From Erodium maritimum (taxonomy: Eukaryota; Streptophyta; Magnoliopsida; Geraniales; Geraniaceae): 64,000 nt of DNA. Shown in pieces: positions 11,817-22,600 of the stretch (position 1 is the stretch's first letter; each line of letters begins with the position of its first letter). Position numbers and translations under genes: made by a program. The DNA is taken from positions 31,661,730-31,725,729 of the forward strand of contig OY997592.1 in assembly GCA_963921825.1 (NCBI GenBank). The letters are read 5' to 3'. The notes beneath the pieces were generated by a model. It ran no database searches. It was not told where the DNA came from and worked only from the letters and a program-made list of their open reading frames with translations.

Positions 11817-14800
11817 TTACGGCCTTAATCCCATTCCCATCGATAAGGTTTCAACTTTCTCTCTAGGTAAACCTTTTGTTAATGGATCCGAGATATTATC
11901 TTTTGACTTAACATAGTCTAGTGTGATAGTCCCATTAGAGAGTAGTTGTCTTATGGTGTTATGTCGACGACGCATGTGTCGAGACTTACCATTGTACATG
12001 AGACTTTGTGCCCTTCCAATAGCAGATTGATTATCACAATGTATGCTTAATGGAGGCACTGGCTTATCCCATCCAGGTATGTCTTCCAAGAAGTTTCGAA
12101 GCCATTCTGCTTCTTCTCCAGCCTTGTCTAAAGCAATGAATTCAGACTCCATGGTTGATCTTGCTTTACAAGTCTGTTTGGAAGATTTCCATGATATTGC
12201 TCCACCTCCCATTAGGAAGACATATCCACTAGTAGATTTGGATTCATTGGAGTCAGATATCCAATTGGCATCACAATATCCTTCTATGACAGATGGATAA
12301 TTTTCGTAATGCAATTTTAGATTTTTAGTGTATTGTAGGTATCCCAATACTCTAATGATGGCTTTCCAGTGATGTTTGCCAGGATGACTCGTAAATCTAC
12401 TTAGCTTACTAACTGCGTAAGCTATGTCTGGCCTAGTACAGTTCATGATATACATAAGACTGCCTAATATACGAGAATACTCAAGTTGGCATACACTTTC
12501 ACCTATGTTTTTAGCCCATGATTGAGTTAGATCAACTGGTGTTTTTGCATGCGTTATGTTATGTTTCTTGAATTTATCAAGAACTTTCTCAATATAGTGT
12601 GTTTGAGATAACGCATAACCTTGTGATGTTTTGGAGATCTGTACTCCTAAAATAACATCAGCAACGCCTAAATCTTTCATATCAAATTTAGAAGACAACA
12701 TTGCCTTAGTAGACTTTATTATGGATGAAGTACTACCAAGTATAAGCATGTCGTCTACGTAAAGACATACAATGACATATCCAAGTTCATTGTTTTTAAC
12801 ATAAACACATTTGTCGCATTCAGTGAACTTGAACCCGTTTGATAACATAACATCATCAAACTTTGCATGCCATTGTTTTGGTGCTTGCTTAAGTCCATAA
12901 AGTGACTTAACTAGTCTGCACACCTTGTTCTCATTCCCAGGTGATGAGAACCCTTCGGGTTGTTGCATGTATATTTCTTCTTCTAGTTCACCATTTAAAA
13001 AAGCTGTTTTTACATCCATTTGATGAATTTCAAGCCCTTTTAGTGACGCGATTGCGATGAGCATTCTGATGGACGTTATCCTTGTCACAGGTGAATAGGT
13101 ATCAAAATAATCCAACCCTTCCTTTTGTCTGAATCCTTTTACCACAAGTCTAGCTTTGTGTTTGTCTATGGATCCATCGGTTTTCAGTTTCTTTTTGAAA
13201 ACCCACTTGTATCCCAATGGTTTTATACCAGGGGGAAGTTCTACTAACTCCCATGTGTGGTTTTGAAGAATAGATTGTATTTCACTATTTACTGCTTCTT
13301 TCCAATAGAAAGCATCTGGTGAAGACATTGCTTGTGAATAAGTTTGTGGCTCATCTTCCACCAATAGTGACACAAAGTCGGGTCCGAAGGAATTAGCTTT
13401 CCTTGCCCTTTTACTACGCCTTGGTTCTTCCATGATATGTTCCTCATGGCTGGACTGACCTTCCAGTTCTTCAATGTCCCGTGGTCTCTTTTGAGGATGT
13501 GATTCCTTTGGCTCTTTCCGAGGGTAGATGTGTTCAAAGAATGTAGCGCTTCTAGATTCGATTATGGTATCTACATGAATATCCGGAATATCCGATTTAT
13601 ATACCATAAATCTATATGCACTACTATTATATGCATACCCAATGAATATGCAATCAATAGTTTTTGGTCCTATTTTGACCTTTTTAGGCTTAGGTACTTC
13701 CACCTTGGCCAAGCACCCCCACACTTTTAAGTATTTGTAGGATGGAGGTGTTCCTTTCCATAACTCGTATGGAGACTTAAGGAATTTCTTACGAGGCATC
13801 TTGTTGAGAATGTAGTTTGCCGAGAGTATGGCTTCTCTCCATAGGTTATCTAGTAAACCAGAACTTAGTAAGAGAGCATTCATCATTTCCTTGAGTGTTC
13901 GGTTTTTGCGTTTTGCAATTCCGTTGGACTGAGGTGAATATGGTGCTGTAGTTTGGGGTATAATACCGTTTTGAGCACAAAAAATTTCAAAAGGATGTTC
14001 ATATTCTCCTCCTCGGTCGCTTCTTAAAGCTTTTATTTTCTTGCTTAGTTGATTTTCAACTTCAGCTTTGTAAAGTTTGAAGGTTTCAAAAGCTTCATCT
14101 TTACTCCTCAACAGGTACACATGACAATACCGTGTACAATCATCAATAAAGGTAATGAAGTACCTTTTTCCACCTCTTGTTTGACACAATTTCAGATCAC
14201 AAATATCTGTATGTACTAAGTCAAGAGGTTCGGTGTTCCTTTCAATCGAGTGAAAGGATGATCTTGTCATTTTTGCCTCAACACAAACTTGACATTTTTC
14301 TTTTGGATTAATCCTAAATTTAGGAATTGCATCCAAGGAAATTAAACGACGAATTGTATCAAAGTTAACGTGACCTAGTCTAGCATGCCATGTATTAGAG
14401 GACTCAGCGATATACACAGAAGAACCCACTTTATTATTATTATTATTTACAATAGTAGGTACAACGGGCATAACGTTCATTTTGAACATACCCTCATTTA
14501 CATATCCCCTTCCCACTTGTACATCATTTTTCGAGAGAACAAACTTATCAGATACAAAGACTATTTTGAAGCCATTCTTTGTCAGCAATGAGCCGGAGAC
14601 CAGATTCTTTCGGATGTCCGGAACATAGAGAACATTGTTCAAGGTAAGTTCCTTTCCGGAAGTCATTTTCAGCACTATCTTCCCGGTACCTTCAACCTTT
14701 GAAGTGGATGAGTTACCCATGAAGATATGGTCTTCCTCAGTAGTGGCCTTGAAGGTGGAGAACATAGACTTGTTGGCACAAATATGTCGATTTGCTCCAG

Positions 14801-15776
14801 TGTCTATGAACCATTCCTTGGTGTTACCGACCAAGTTGCATTCGGTAATCATAGCACAAAGACTCATGTTAGAGAGGTGCTCAGTGACATTGGCCTCGTT
14901 CTTCTTTTGCTTCTTGAAGTTCTTGGGTTTGCGACACACATCAGCTTTGTGTCCCTTAATTCCACAATTGTTGCACTTCCCCATGAACTTCCCAATCTTC
15001 TTCTTGATTGGACCACTATTAGTATGCTTCCTCTTGTGAGAATTTGTCTTCTCAATTACATTGGCCTTTCCGACCATGTTGCTTCCATAGGTTTTCTCTG
15101 ACTTGCGGTTGTCCTCTTCAATCCTGAGGCGAACAATCAAATCTTCCAGCGACATTTCCTTCCGCTTATGCTTCAGGTAATTCTTGAAGTCTCTCCATGT
15201 TGGGGGTAATTTCTCAAGTGCTGCAGCCACTTGAAATGACTCGCTAAGAGACATACCCTCATCATGGATGGTATGGATGATCAGTTGTAGCTCCTGGATC
15301 TGACTGAGAACTGTCTTGGAGTCTATCATTTTGAAGTCCAGAAATTTGCCAACAACGAATTTCTTCATGCCGGCATCTTCCGTTTTGTACTTCTTTTCCA
15401 AGGATGCCCAGAGATCCTTGGCAGTCTTGTATCCACAGTAGATACCATAGAGCTCATTCTCTAGACGGTTGCGGATATAGTTCCTGCACAGATAGTCGGA
15501 GTTCTTCCAAGCATCGAAAGCCATTAATGTATCTTTGTCAGACTCATCGTCTATGACAGGAGGCTTCTCGGTGAGGAACTTGTTGACGCCAAGAGTGGTC
15601 AGCCAAAATAGCATTTGTGGCTGCCATCGTTTGAAATCCATGCCGTTGAACTTCTCTGGTTTCTCACCATGAGGAGACACAGCCATTGGAAGCACCGAAC
15701 CAGCAGCTATGCTTGCCGTTGGTGGAGATGTCAGTGGCGGGGTAGATGATGAAAATAAGTTCGATTCAGTAGCCAT
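11817..15776 (-). CDS. Copia gag-pol polyprotein, 1319 aa
   Basis: Single minus-strand frame. I take the ATG at 15776 (MATESNLF) as start, because the upstream in-frame ATG lies in the LTR. Domains in order: UBN2-type gag (about residues 40-230), CCHC knuckle CNNCGIKGHKADVC (about 268-281), aspartic protease WFIDTGA (about 322), GAG pre-integrase HARLGHVNF (about 465), integrase core (about 520-640), reverse transcriptase (about 840-1080) with YVDD near 1005, and RNase H GYCDANW (about 1165-1300). Order and length are normal for Ty1/Copia. The lineage within Copia was not resolved. The element lies within a host exon in the same transcriptional direction. Confidence 0.95.
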   Translation of the reverse strand: MATESNLFSSSTPPLTSPPTASIAAGSVLPMAVSPHGEKPEKFNGMDFKRWQPQMLFWLTTLGVNKFLTEKPPVIDDESDKDTLMAFDAWKNSDYLCRNYIRNRLENELYGIYCGYKTAKDLWASLEKKYKTEDAGMKKFVVGKFLDFKMIDSKTVLSQIQELQLIIHTIHDEGMSLSESFQVAAALEKLPPTWRDFKNYLKHKRKEMSLEDLIVRLRIEEDNRKSEKTYGSNMVGKANVIEKTNSHKRKHTNSGPIKKKIGKFMGKCNNCGIKGHKADVCRKPKNFKKQKKNEANVTEHLSNMSLCAMITECNLVGNTKEWFIDTGANRHICANKSMFSTFKATTEEDHIFMGNSSTSKVEGTGKIVLKMTSGKELTLNNVLYVPDIRKNLVSGSLLTKNGFKIVFVSDKFVLSKNDVQVGRGYVNEGMFKMNVMPVVPTIVNNNNNKVGSSVYIAESSNTWHARLGHVNFDTIRRLISLDAIPKFRINPKEKCQVCVEAKMTRSSFHSIERNTEPLDLVHTDICDLKLCQTRGGKRYFITFIDDCTRYCHVYLLRSKDEAFETFKLYKAEVENQLSKKIKALRSDRGGEYEHPFEIFCAQNGIIPQTTAPYSPQSNGIAKRKNRTLKEMMNALLLSSGLLDNLWREAILSANYILNKMPRKKFLKSPYELWKGTPPSYKYLKVWGCLAKVEVPKPKKVKIGPKTIDCIFIGYAYNSSAYRFMVYKSDIPDIHVDTIIESRSATFFEHIYPRKEPKESHPQKRPRDIEELEGQSSHEEHIMEEPRRSKRARKANSFGPDFVSLLVEDEPQTYSQAMSSPDAFYWKEAVNSEIQSILQNHTWELVELPPGIKPLGYKWVFKKKLKTDGSIDKHKARLVVKGFRQKEGLDYFDTYSPVTRITSIRMLIAIASLKGLEIHQMDVKTAFLNGELEEEIYMQQPEGFSSPGNENKVCRLVKSLYGLKQAPKQWHAKFDDVMLSNGFKFTECDKCVYVKNNELGYVIVCLYVDDMLILGSTSSIIKSTKAMLSSKFDMKDLGVADVILGVQISKTSQGYALSQTHYIEKVLDKFKKHNITHAKTPVDLTQSWAKNIGESVCQLEYSRILGSLMYIMNCTRPDIAYAVSKLSRFTSHPGKHHWKAIIRVLGYLQYTKNLKLHYENYPSVIEGYCDANWISDSNESKSTSGYVFLMGGGAISWKSSKQTCKARSTMESEFIALDKAGEEAEWLRNFLEDIPGWDKPVPPLSIHCDNQSAIGRAQSLMYNGKSRHMRRRHNTIRQLLSNGTITLDYVKSKDNISDPLTKGLPREKVETLSMGMGLRP

Positions 15777-15857
15777 AATTCTGGTTTTAGAGGGAAAAAA
15801 CATATTAAGATATTTTTCCAGAAACCAAAAGTGTTGGAGCAAAAATTGTCTTAAGCT

Positions 15858-16747
15858 TGTAGGCAACTGAAATCAAGAACGATAGAAATAATAAAGAACA
15901 ATATTATACTTACAACCAAGTCGATAGGCTGTTTGTGTAGGAAGTCCGAGTCCAGCAGAAGGCTGTTTCCTTAAGAAAAAATTGCCCCCTCTACGGCACT
16001 GAAGGTTGAATGGGCAAGTGTCTCCCAAGATAAAACGGACCTAAACCACTAGCGAGTGCTTCGACTAGTGGAGTCTGGCGACCTAAACCCGACTTGCACT
16101 CAAATTGTAGAATGTCAGAAGAGAAGAAGAATCGAAAAAAAAGAAGTGATTTTTCTGTCCCCTCAACACCCTTTAAATAGTAGACAAGGTGCCCTTTTGG
16201 AAAGATTGCGACTCTTAGACCAAAGGGCATGTCTGGTTAAAACACTTGATCAGACTCTTTCACCAAAGGTCATGTTGATTCAAAACTTGACCAGATGCAA
16301 GATAATGAATCTTGACATAATGTTGGGAAGATTAATTGTTGAGTCTTGCATGCAAAAAGATAGATTTTCGTGAAGCTCGAAGCCCAAGGCCCAGGCCCGG
16401 ACCGGACCGGACCAGACCAGACAAACGGCGGCGGTGGGCTCTCTCCATTACACATTAGTGGTGACCCAAGGCCACGACCTTATTCCAATTGTCAAACTTT
16501 ATAAAGTGTATGGAAGAGTGTAATGTGGGCTATGTGGGTTTGCATTAAATGTCATTTAATGCATGTCATTAATCCATGTTTTTCTTCAACTTTGCATGCT
16601 ATTATCTCATTCAATATTCAATGTATTTCCGTAAACATACATCTTACGTTCAAGTTCGCAATGATGTGAACGTAACGGATACATGTGTTGCCGAAATTGA
16701 TGATCGGAACAAGGTGATATGGATGTCGGAAAGTGAGTTGTCCAACA
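15858..16747 (-). repeat. 5' LTR of the young Copia element (890 bp)
   Basis: Partner of 10278-11204. In element orientation it ends TTGCCTACA, followed by AGCTTAAGACAATTTTTGC. That does not look like the usual initiator-Met primer-binding site, so another primer tRNA may be used. Confidence 0.93.
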
Positions 16748-17093
16748 ATTATATTCATGTCCATATATTGTCTGTCACAAAAATAAAATAAGCTGAATTT
16801 TTTTCCATCAAAGCGATCAATTCTCCCATTCTCAAAACCATAAAAGTAATAGTGTTTGTGATGAATCACCTTTATAGTCGTCACCGCTGGTTTGGAAAAA
16901 AGATCAAATGTTTTCTGTATTTCAAGATCTTCATCCTTGGAAAGTGGGCGGAACCCGATCACAGGATGAATACAAATCAACGATAATCCAATAATATGCA
17001 ATAAAGCCGATGAAACACTAGTGTGCATGATTGTCATGACTTATTCAATTGGAATGTTGAGGTGTTATGCAAATGGGTTGTGAGATGCAGGCA

Positions 17094-17099
17094 TTTATA
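17094..17099 (-). promoter_or_regulatory. TATA box of the neprosin-like gene
   Basis: The minus strand reads CTGTATAAATGCC about 60 bp upstream of the ATG at 17037. This spacing implies a start near 17065 and a short 5' UTR. Assignment is by motif and position only. Confidence 0.6.
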
Positions 17100-17332
17100 C
17101 AGAGTTGAGATACAGTATCGAATAAATTTGGTTTATTTTTCAACAGAGAACAATCAAAATTAATTGGTAGTAATTGATTTTTTCTTAAAACAATGAAAAT
17201 TGATTTGGATTGTTATATGGTAGTTAGCATTTATTGTAATTGATTTTTTTCAAAACTAATTTGATTCCTACATAAAATATTAGTATGTACATTTTATGCT
17301 ACGGTTCATGAATTTATTTCGAATATGTACAG

Positions 17333-17470
17333 TATGATACATTCATGAAGTTATCAACTATATATTCATGGATTATTCGAATCTATACATTTTGTGATAC
17401 ATTCATGAATTTATCAACTATATACTCATGGATAATTTGAATCTGTACATTTTATTTCATGAATTTAATT
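17333..17470. repeat. About 62-bp tandem repeat upstream of the neprosin gene
   Basis: Two and a fraction imperfect units of TGATACATTCATGAA, TTATCAACTATATA and TCATGGAT, then a TACATTTT tail, all AT-rich. They lie about 250 bp upstream of the TATA box. No function is evident. Confidence 0.75.
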
Positions 17471-17774
17471 ATATTCATGATTAGATTTGAAACCGAACCA
17501 GAAAGTCAATCAGATACAAACTAATTCTTTGTGTGTCGGAGGTGGTTTTGGGCCTCAAAATGTAGAACCGAGTCCTTCCAAATCGACTGTCGATAAGGAG
17601 CTAAGGAGAAGGACGTGTAATTGGAAAAACTTGTGGTGATTCTACGGAGCTCTACTGCAACCAAGGTTGTAAAAATTAGGGTAGGTGCCGAAATTTGCAA
17701 TTCTGATCCAATTTGTTGTAATCGAGCGATGTTAGGTGTTAGAACCAAATATTGAATCCCTTTAAGATCCAAAG
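17471..17774. other. Unassigned stretch between promoter and Copia fragment
   Basis: Non-repetitive within this window. A short minus-strand open frame at 17521-17772 has no recognisable domain, and I would not call it a gene. It may be host intergenic DNA flanking the Copia insertion at 17775. Confidence 0.4.
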
Positions 17775-18650
17775 TGTTAGTTAATGGAATGCCTCCCCTC
17801 AGGCCATATTATTATTGACTATATGTAGTGAAGTATAGATAAGGAAGTTAAGGAAGAATGGTCATGATGGTAGTTACAGATTTATGCAGTTACAAATATG
17901 CTGACTAGGTATGGTGACTAACACCCCCCCCCCTCAGTCGGAGCGGGAGGAGGATGCACGCTCAGACTGGAGCGGAATGAAGAAAACAGTGAACGAGGCA
18001 AGCCCTTCGTAAAAATATCGGCATATTGGAAAGCCGCTGGGACATGAAGTACCTTGACGTCACCGAGTTGAACACGTTCCCAGACAAAGTGGATATCTAA
18101 CTCAACATGCTTCGTCCCCTGGTGTTGAACGGGGTTGCTGGCGAGGTAGACGACAGAGATATTGTCAAAAAATACAAAGGTAGCCTCTCGGATCAGAACA
18201 TGAAGCTCTAGTAAAAGGTTGCGAAGCCAGCTTGTTTCAGCAACAGCTTTGGCCACAGCTCGATACTCTGTTTCGGCGCTGGAGCGAGAGACTGTTGGTT
18301 GTCTCTTGGAAGACCAAGAAAAAAGGTTTGTGCCGAGGAAGACACAAAATCCCGAAGTGGATCGTCTGGAATCTGGGCATCCGGCCCAATCGGCGTCAGA
18401 GTAGGCCGTGAGAGAAAGCGATGTAGACGGCTCAAAATGAAGACCAAAATACATGGTTCCTTTCACGTATCGTAAGACCCTCTTGAGGAAACGGAGACGA
18501 GGCTCTCTAGGGTCATGCATGAAGAGGCACAACTGCTGCACAGGGTATGACAAATCGGGACGAGTGATGCGCAAGCATTGGAGAGGTCCGTCAAGTTGTT
18601 TGTATAATGTCGGATCGTCAACAGGTGGCTTGCGCCAGTATCTTTATTTT
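17775..18650 (-). mobile_element. 3' fragment of a short-LTR Copia element
   Basis: Minus strand. The coding part (about 18640-17935) gives the end of reverse transcriptase (RITRPDLSYPVQQL) and RNase H (AYSDADWAGCPDSRRSTSG, SAETEYRA). It is followed by a C/G-rich purine tract and a 149-bp LTR at 17775-17923 with ends TGTTAGTCACC and TTAACTAACA in element orientation. Everything upstream of the RT end is absent. A different Copia family from the others here, judging by its very short LTR. A fossil. Confidence 0.88.
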
Positions 18651-18734
18651 TTCAAGGGCTTTCTATCAAGATCAGTGATGAGTATGTTTTAAAGCAAAAA
18701 AATAAATTATTTCGGGGCTGATTTAAAAAGAAAT

Positions 18735-19065
18735 TATATATGGATAATTTTTATCAACACTTTACACTGATTTTATCAACAGTTAACTCTGTTTTTATCA
18801 ACACTGAACACTAGTTTTATCACCTCATATTCCAAAACCGAACATGATTTTTATCACCTCATCACATGTTTTTTATGAACACTAAACACTAGTTTTATCA
18901 ACACTAAACACTATGTTTATCACTAAACTACATGTGTTTTGTCACCCCTATCACATGCTTTTTTATCAACACTAAACTCTAGGTTATCACACTTATTATC
19001 AAAATTGAACACATTTTTTATCACCTCAGTGCATGTTTTTTTTATCAACATTTAGCACTAATTTG
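18735..19065. repeat. Degenerate TTTATCAACACTAAACAC-type tandem repeat
   Basis: A run of imperfect units around TTTATCAACACTAAACACT and TTTTATCACC, repeating every 30-45 bp, AT-rich, with no coding content. It lies between the Copia fragment and the VHA-d promoter. Flanks at 18651-18734 and 19066-19450 are AT-rich and otherwise featureless. Confidence 0.7.
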
Positions 19066-19450
19066 ATTCCCCGATATAAAACATTTATTAATGAAGATTT
19101 ATTAACACTCAACATTATTTTTATCACCCCGATATAAATATTTATTTTCTTTCTTCAAAATATATTTATGACTGATCTTGATTTAAAGCCATTGAAAAAA
19201 GAAAAATATGTGCAAATTTGAAGCTAATCGGAGTTCAATCGAAATGAAAATAATTAAATTAGTAGATTGGTAAAAAAAGATATGGACATCGGTCCACATA
19301 TCACTATGCTAATATAATAATGCCCTTGTGTGGAAATGATGAGTTCTCATGATTATTAGGATAAGAGGATAATTATGCTTCTGTGCCTGTACGTGAATAC
19401 TGTTTACGGGCCCATGTGAAGCCCATAAAATAACCCAATCTAAGGCCCAA

Positions 19451-19646
19451 TATACGGACAAGGACAAAATTGGAAATCGTCCGGGAAGCTTCATCACAGA
19501 TCTGTTTGCTCATGTGTATGATGTATGTGACGACAAAACAAACAGTTTCGTCTCTATCTCTCCTTGTTCGATCACGAGCATCCTCTCTCTGTAAACCTGC
19601 ACCAGTTTCTCGGTCCTGAAGAGATCGCACCAAACCCAAAGGAGAT
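19451..19646 (+). promoter_or_regulatory. Probable proximal promoter and 5' UTR of VHA-d
   Basis: A pyrimidine-rich tract (CGTCTCTATCTCTCCTTG) lies about 100 bp before the ATG, typical of plant housekeeping leaders. No convincing TATA box was seen, so the start site is not fixed. Confidence 0.4.
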
Positions 19647-22600
19647 ATGTACGGATTCGAAGCTCTTAATTTCAACATCCATGGCGGGTACCTGGAAGCG
19701 ATCGTCAGGGGTCACAGGGCCGGTCTTCTCACCGCCTCTGATTACAACAATCTATGCCAGTGCGAGACGCTCGACGACATCAAGATGCATCTCTCCGCCA
19801 CCGAGTACGGTCCTTACCTCCAGAACGGTGCGTTTTCTATTTTTTGGGCATAATTTCGTTCGCCAAAGCTTGGTGGGTCGAGAGGCGTCGTTTTGGATCT
19901 TTCTTATGTTTGTTTTTGACAGACGGAAATGATTCAATTTGTGATGGGTAGAGTGATGGATTATTCAATAAGCTGCATTTTTATTGAATTGGATCTGCTT
20001 TCATGTGACCGAGCTGAAAATTGTCTACTAATTTGGATCAGGCTATACAGTACAGTGCAATTTAGTGTTTTTCTTGACATTTTTTAGATGGGTTGATGGT
20101 GAATTAGGATATATAAATGAATTTAGTTGATTAATGTAATTGCAATGTTACTGAAGTGGGCAGAATGAGGGTGGTATAACTTAATAGGAATATTTGTATA
20201 AATTGTCTGAATGAATTCTGTGTTCTTACTCATTCAAGTAGATTGTCCAAAACACCTGAAAGTTTAACATGGGATTTGCATCTGGAACAAGTTTTCCCAC
20301 CTTTTGGTGTTGGGTCCTGAAGTCATTTTTAGGTTGCCAAACTTTCCAACTCTTATGAATTTGTGAGGGACACAGATGAAGCACGAAATAATGGAGACCG
20401 TAGAACCAGAAAGTAGTAAAGTATAGTGTTAATATTTCAGTGCAGCAAATAAGCAGTATAGAGATGTGTCGGGGGATGAATAGAAATGGTTGAGTGGGTA
20501 ATGTTTATTTGAAAAAAAAATGAATACTTGTGAGAACGAAAGTTCTTAATAGTAATGTGGAGCCCGAGGAATCGAAGTGGTCCGTAGGCAGCATTAACCA
20601 ATTTACTGGAGTGGAACTACCATTTTTGAATACCTGGATGGTTAATATGTCATGACCAGTGTGTTTGGACAATTTCATTTTGTTTGCATGTTTTTGGTTC
20701 GATACACCACAACTGTATTAAACAAATGGACTTGCAATGTCTGGTCATGCAAACAACTTTGCTCAATATGGTACTTTTTTTTCTGCAGAACCTTCCCCGC
20801 TGCATACAACTACCATCGTGGAGAAGTGCACACTTAAGTTGGTCGATGAGTACAAGCACATGTTATGCCAGGCAACAGAGCCATTGTCAACTTTCTTAGA
20901 ATACATTACGTATGTGGATTTTATCCTCTAAAAAATTGTTTTTGTGCTTAAATCCGTTTCCATACAATGACTTACTCATGTTCTTACTACTGTTGGCTAT
21001 GTACTCTAGTTGCACTTCAAATGTAAAATAAAAAGAAGTCATGATTCTAAGCTGGGTTATATTGTTTCAAGTAAAGGTGATTACCTTACAACCGTAACAA
21101 ATCTTGTGAATATTGTAGGATGTGAACCTGATCAAAAAGTTTATTGACTAGAAATAGTGACTCGTGTGGTATGGTTATAAGCTGCCAAATGTTGTTACTT
21201 ATACTTTCCTCATAGTTAGGCTTGAATGAATGGGCAGTCATTAGGTTGGCACAGTTTAATGTGCAAATCATATTATTAGATTTCTAAAAAGTGAACTTCG
21301 GATACTTGCTTTTTTGGACTTTATGGCCACTTGGCTAGTTAACAACAAAGTTTTCATCAACATATGAAAATTGTTATGTTGTTTTACACAGATATGGGCA
21401 CATGATAGACAATGTTGTCCTGATTGTTACTGGAACCCTGCATGAGAGAGATGTTCAGGAACTACTGGAGAAGTGCCATCCATTGGGCATGTTTGACAGG
21501 TATTGTCACCTTCTAGTTTATACCTTGTTATTTTGTCATTACTAGTCTTTTTGTCATCATTGCTTTTTATTTATTTTTCCATCAGCATTGCTACCCTGGC
21601 AGTTGCTCAAAATATGCGTGAGCTATATAGGTTGGTGCTTGTTGACACACCATTGGCTCCATACTTCTCCGAGTGTATCACATCTGAGGTACTTTGGCTC
21701 ACCTCAACTTTTCATTTTCCTTAAACTCTGATCGCGCATTTTGAGCTTTAGATGCTGATGTTATGGGCTTATCATCGCTCCTGAGAAAGGACAGAGCATT
21801 GACTGAACTTAGGGCTTTTGCTTGCTTACATATTGGCACAATGTATTTTCCCAAATGCAAAAGTGGATGCTTGTATAGTATTGGCCAGTAAAGAAAACAA
21901 TTATGAGTGGCTGCTTCAGTGTGGATTGTAGACAAAATGACTTGTGTGCTAATGAAATTATATGCCTGTCATCAAGTGTGGAATATTGTTTTGAAGGGAT
22001 TTAATTGTATAATACATATCCTATTTGCTTCATACTTATGAGATGAGTCTTTTGTAGGACTTGGATGACATGAACATTGAAATTATGAGGAACACTCTAT
22101 ACAAGGCATATCTTGAGGATTTTTACAGGTTTTGCCAGGTGAGGCTTCATTACTGAACTGAAAAGAATGGCCTCTATGCCTTGCTGCATATCTGCTAAGA
22201 AATCCCCCTGCCCCCATTGTAATAAGTTTGATGTGATTATTTTCTAATAGAAACTTGGTGGTGCCACTGCTGAGCTCATGTCTGACCTCCTATCCTTTGA
22301 AGCTGATAGAAGAGCTGTCAACATCACCATAAACAGGTGACAGAAGTGTTGAAGAATGTCTTGTTAATTTTGTAGTAAATATTAAAATATCTATTCGCCT
22401 TTTTTTACAGAAAGTTAATCTTCCAAGTTCCATCAGGAACTGATCTCCTTAGGGGCAAAATTATTGACTTTTTTCTTTCAGATATATGAAAAAGAGGACA
22501 TTAAAATCTAAAAAAACCCTTCATAATCCACTTGGTTGACAAGACATATATGTTTTGAAATGTCTGAGATTCAAATCATAATGAAGATAGTAGTTTATTC

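Larger units (their letters stand above)
10278..16747 (-). mobile_element. Young Ty1/Copia element, looks whole in frame
   Basis: A 6.5-kb element on the minus strand with LTRs at 15858-16747 (5') and 11204-10278 (3'). LTR ends are TGTTGGACAA and TTGCCTACA in element orientation. Direct repeats ATTAT flank it (10273-10277 and 16748-16752). A purine tract GTGGGGGAT precedes the 3' LTR. One long uninterrupted polyprotein frame fills the interior. Outside one GC-rich tract the LTRs differ at only about two bases plus one A-run length change, so insertion is recent. At least one conserved position departs from the family, so activity should not be assumed. It sits in exon 2 of the neprosin gene. 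Confidence 0.95.
8505..17037 (-). pseudogene. Neprosin-family (DUF239) gene split by a Copia element
   Basis: Six minus-strand exons fit a neprosin peptidase-like protein: exon 1 17037-16870 (signal peptide, then RPLSKDEDLEIQ), exon 2 16771-16748 plus 10272-10204 (CVDFYQQPAFDYP), exon 3 9614-9428 (CPSGTVSIKK, end of the activation domain), exon 4 9347-9205, exon 5 9132-8941 (DHRTRLFIF, PLDYAFEEISEPNG) and exon 6 about 8835-8505 (PLPDPFPQMGSG-like region, HCFFGGPIG, stop). Exons 1-5 have GT/AG sites and keep phase. Exon 2 is interrupted at 10277/16748 by the Copia element, with ATTAT duplicated. The last exon has a frame change near 8745-8760, and its acceptor is unclear. Family members are secreted glutamic-type prolyl endopeptidases or relatives. 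As it stands the locus should not give a full protein. Confidence 0.85.

Noticed and set aside
18651-19320. Helitron or MITE
   Set aside because: No terminal inverted repeats, no Helitron-type 3' hairpin and no clear target duplication were seen; only degenerate AT-rich repeats.
21503-21724. Separate 73-aa membrane-like ORF
   Set aside because: It is VHA-d exon 4 read through with part of intron 3; the hydrophobic N-terminus is intron sequence.
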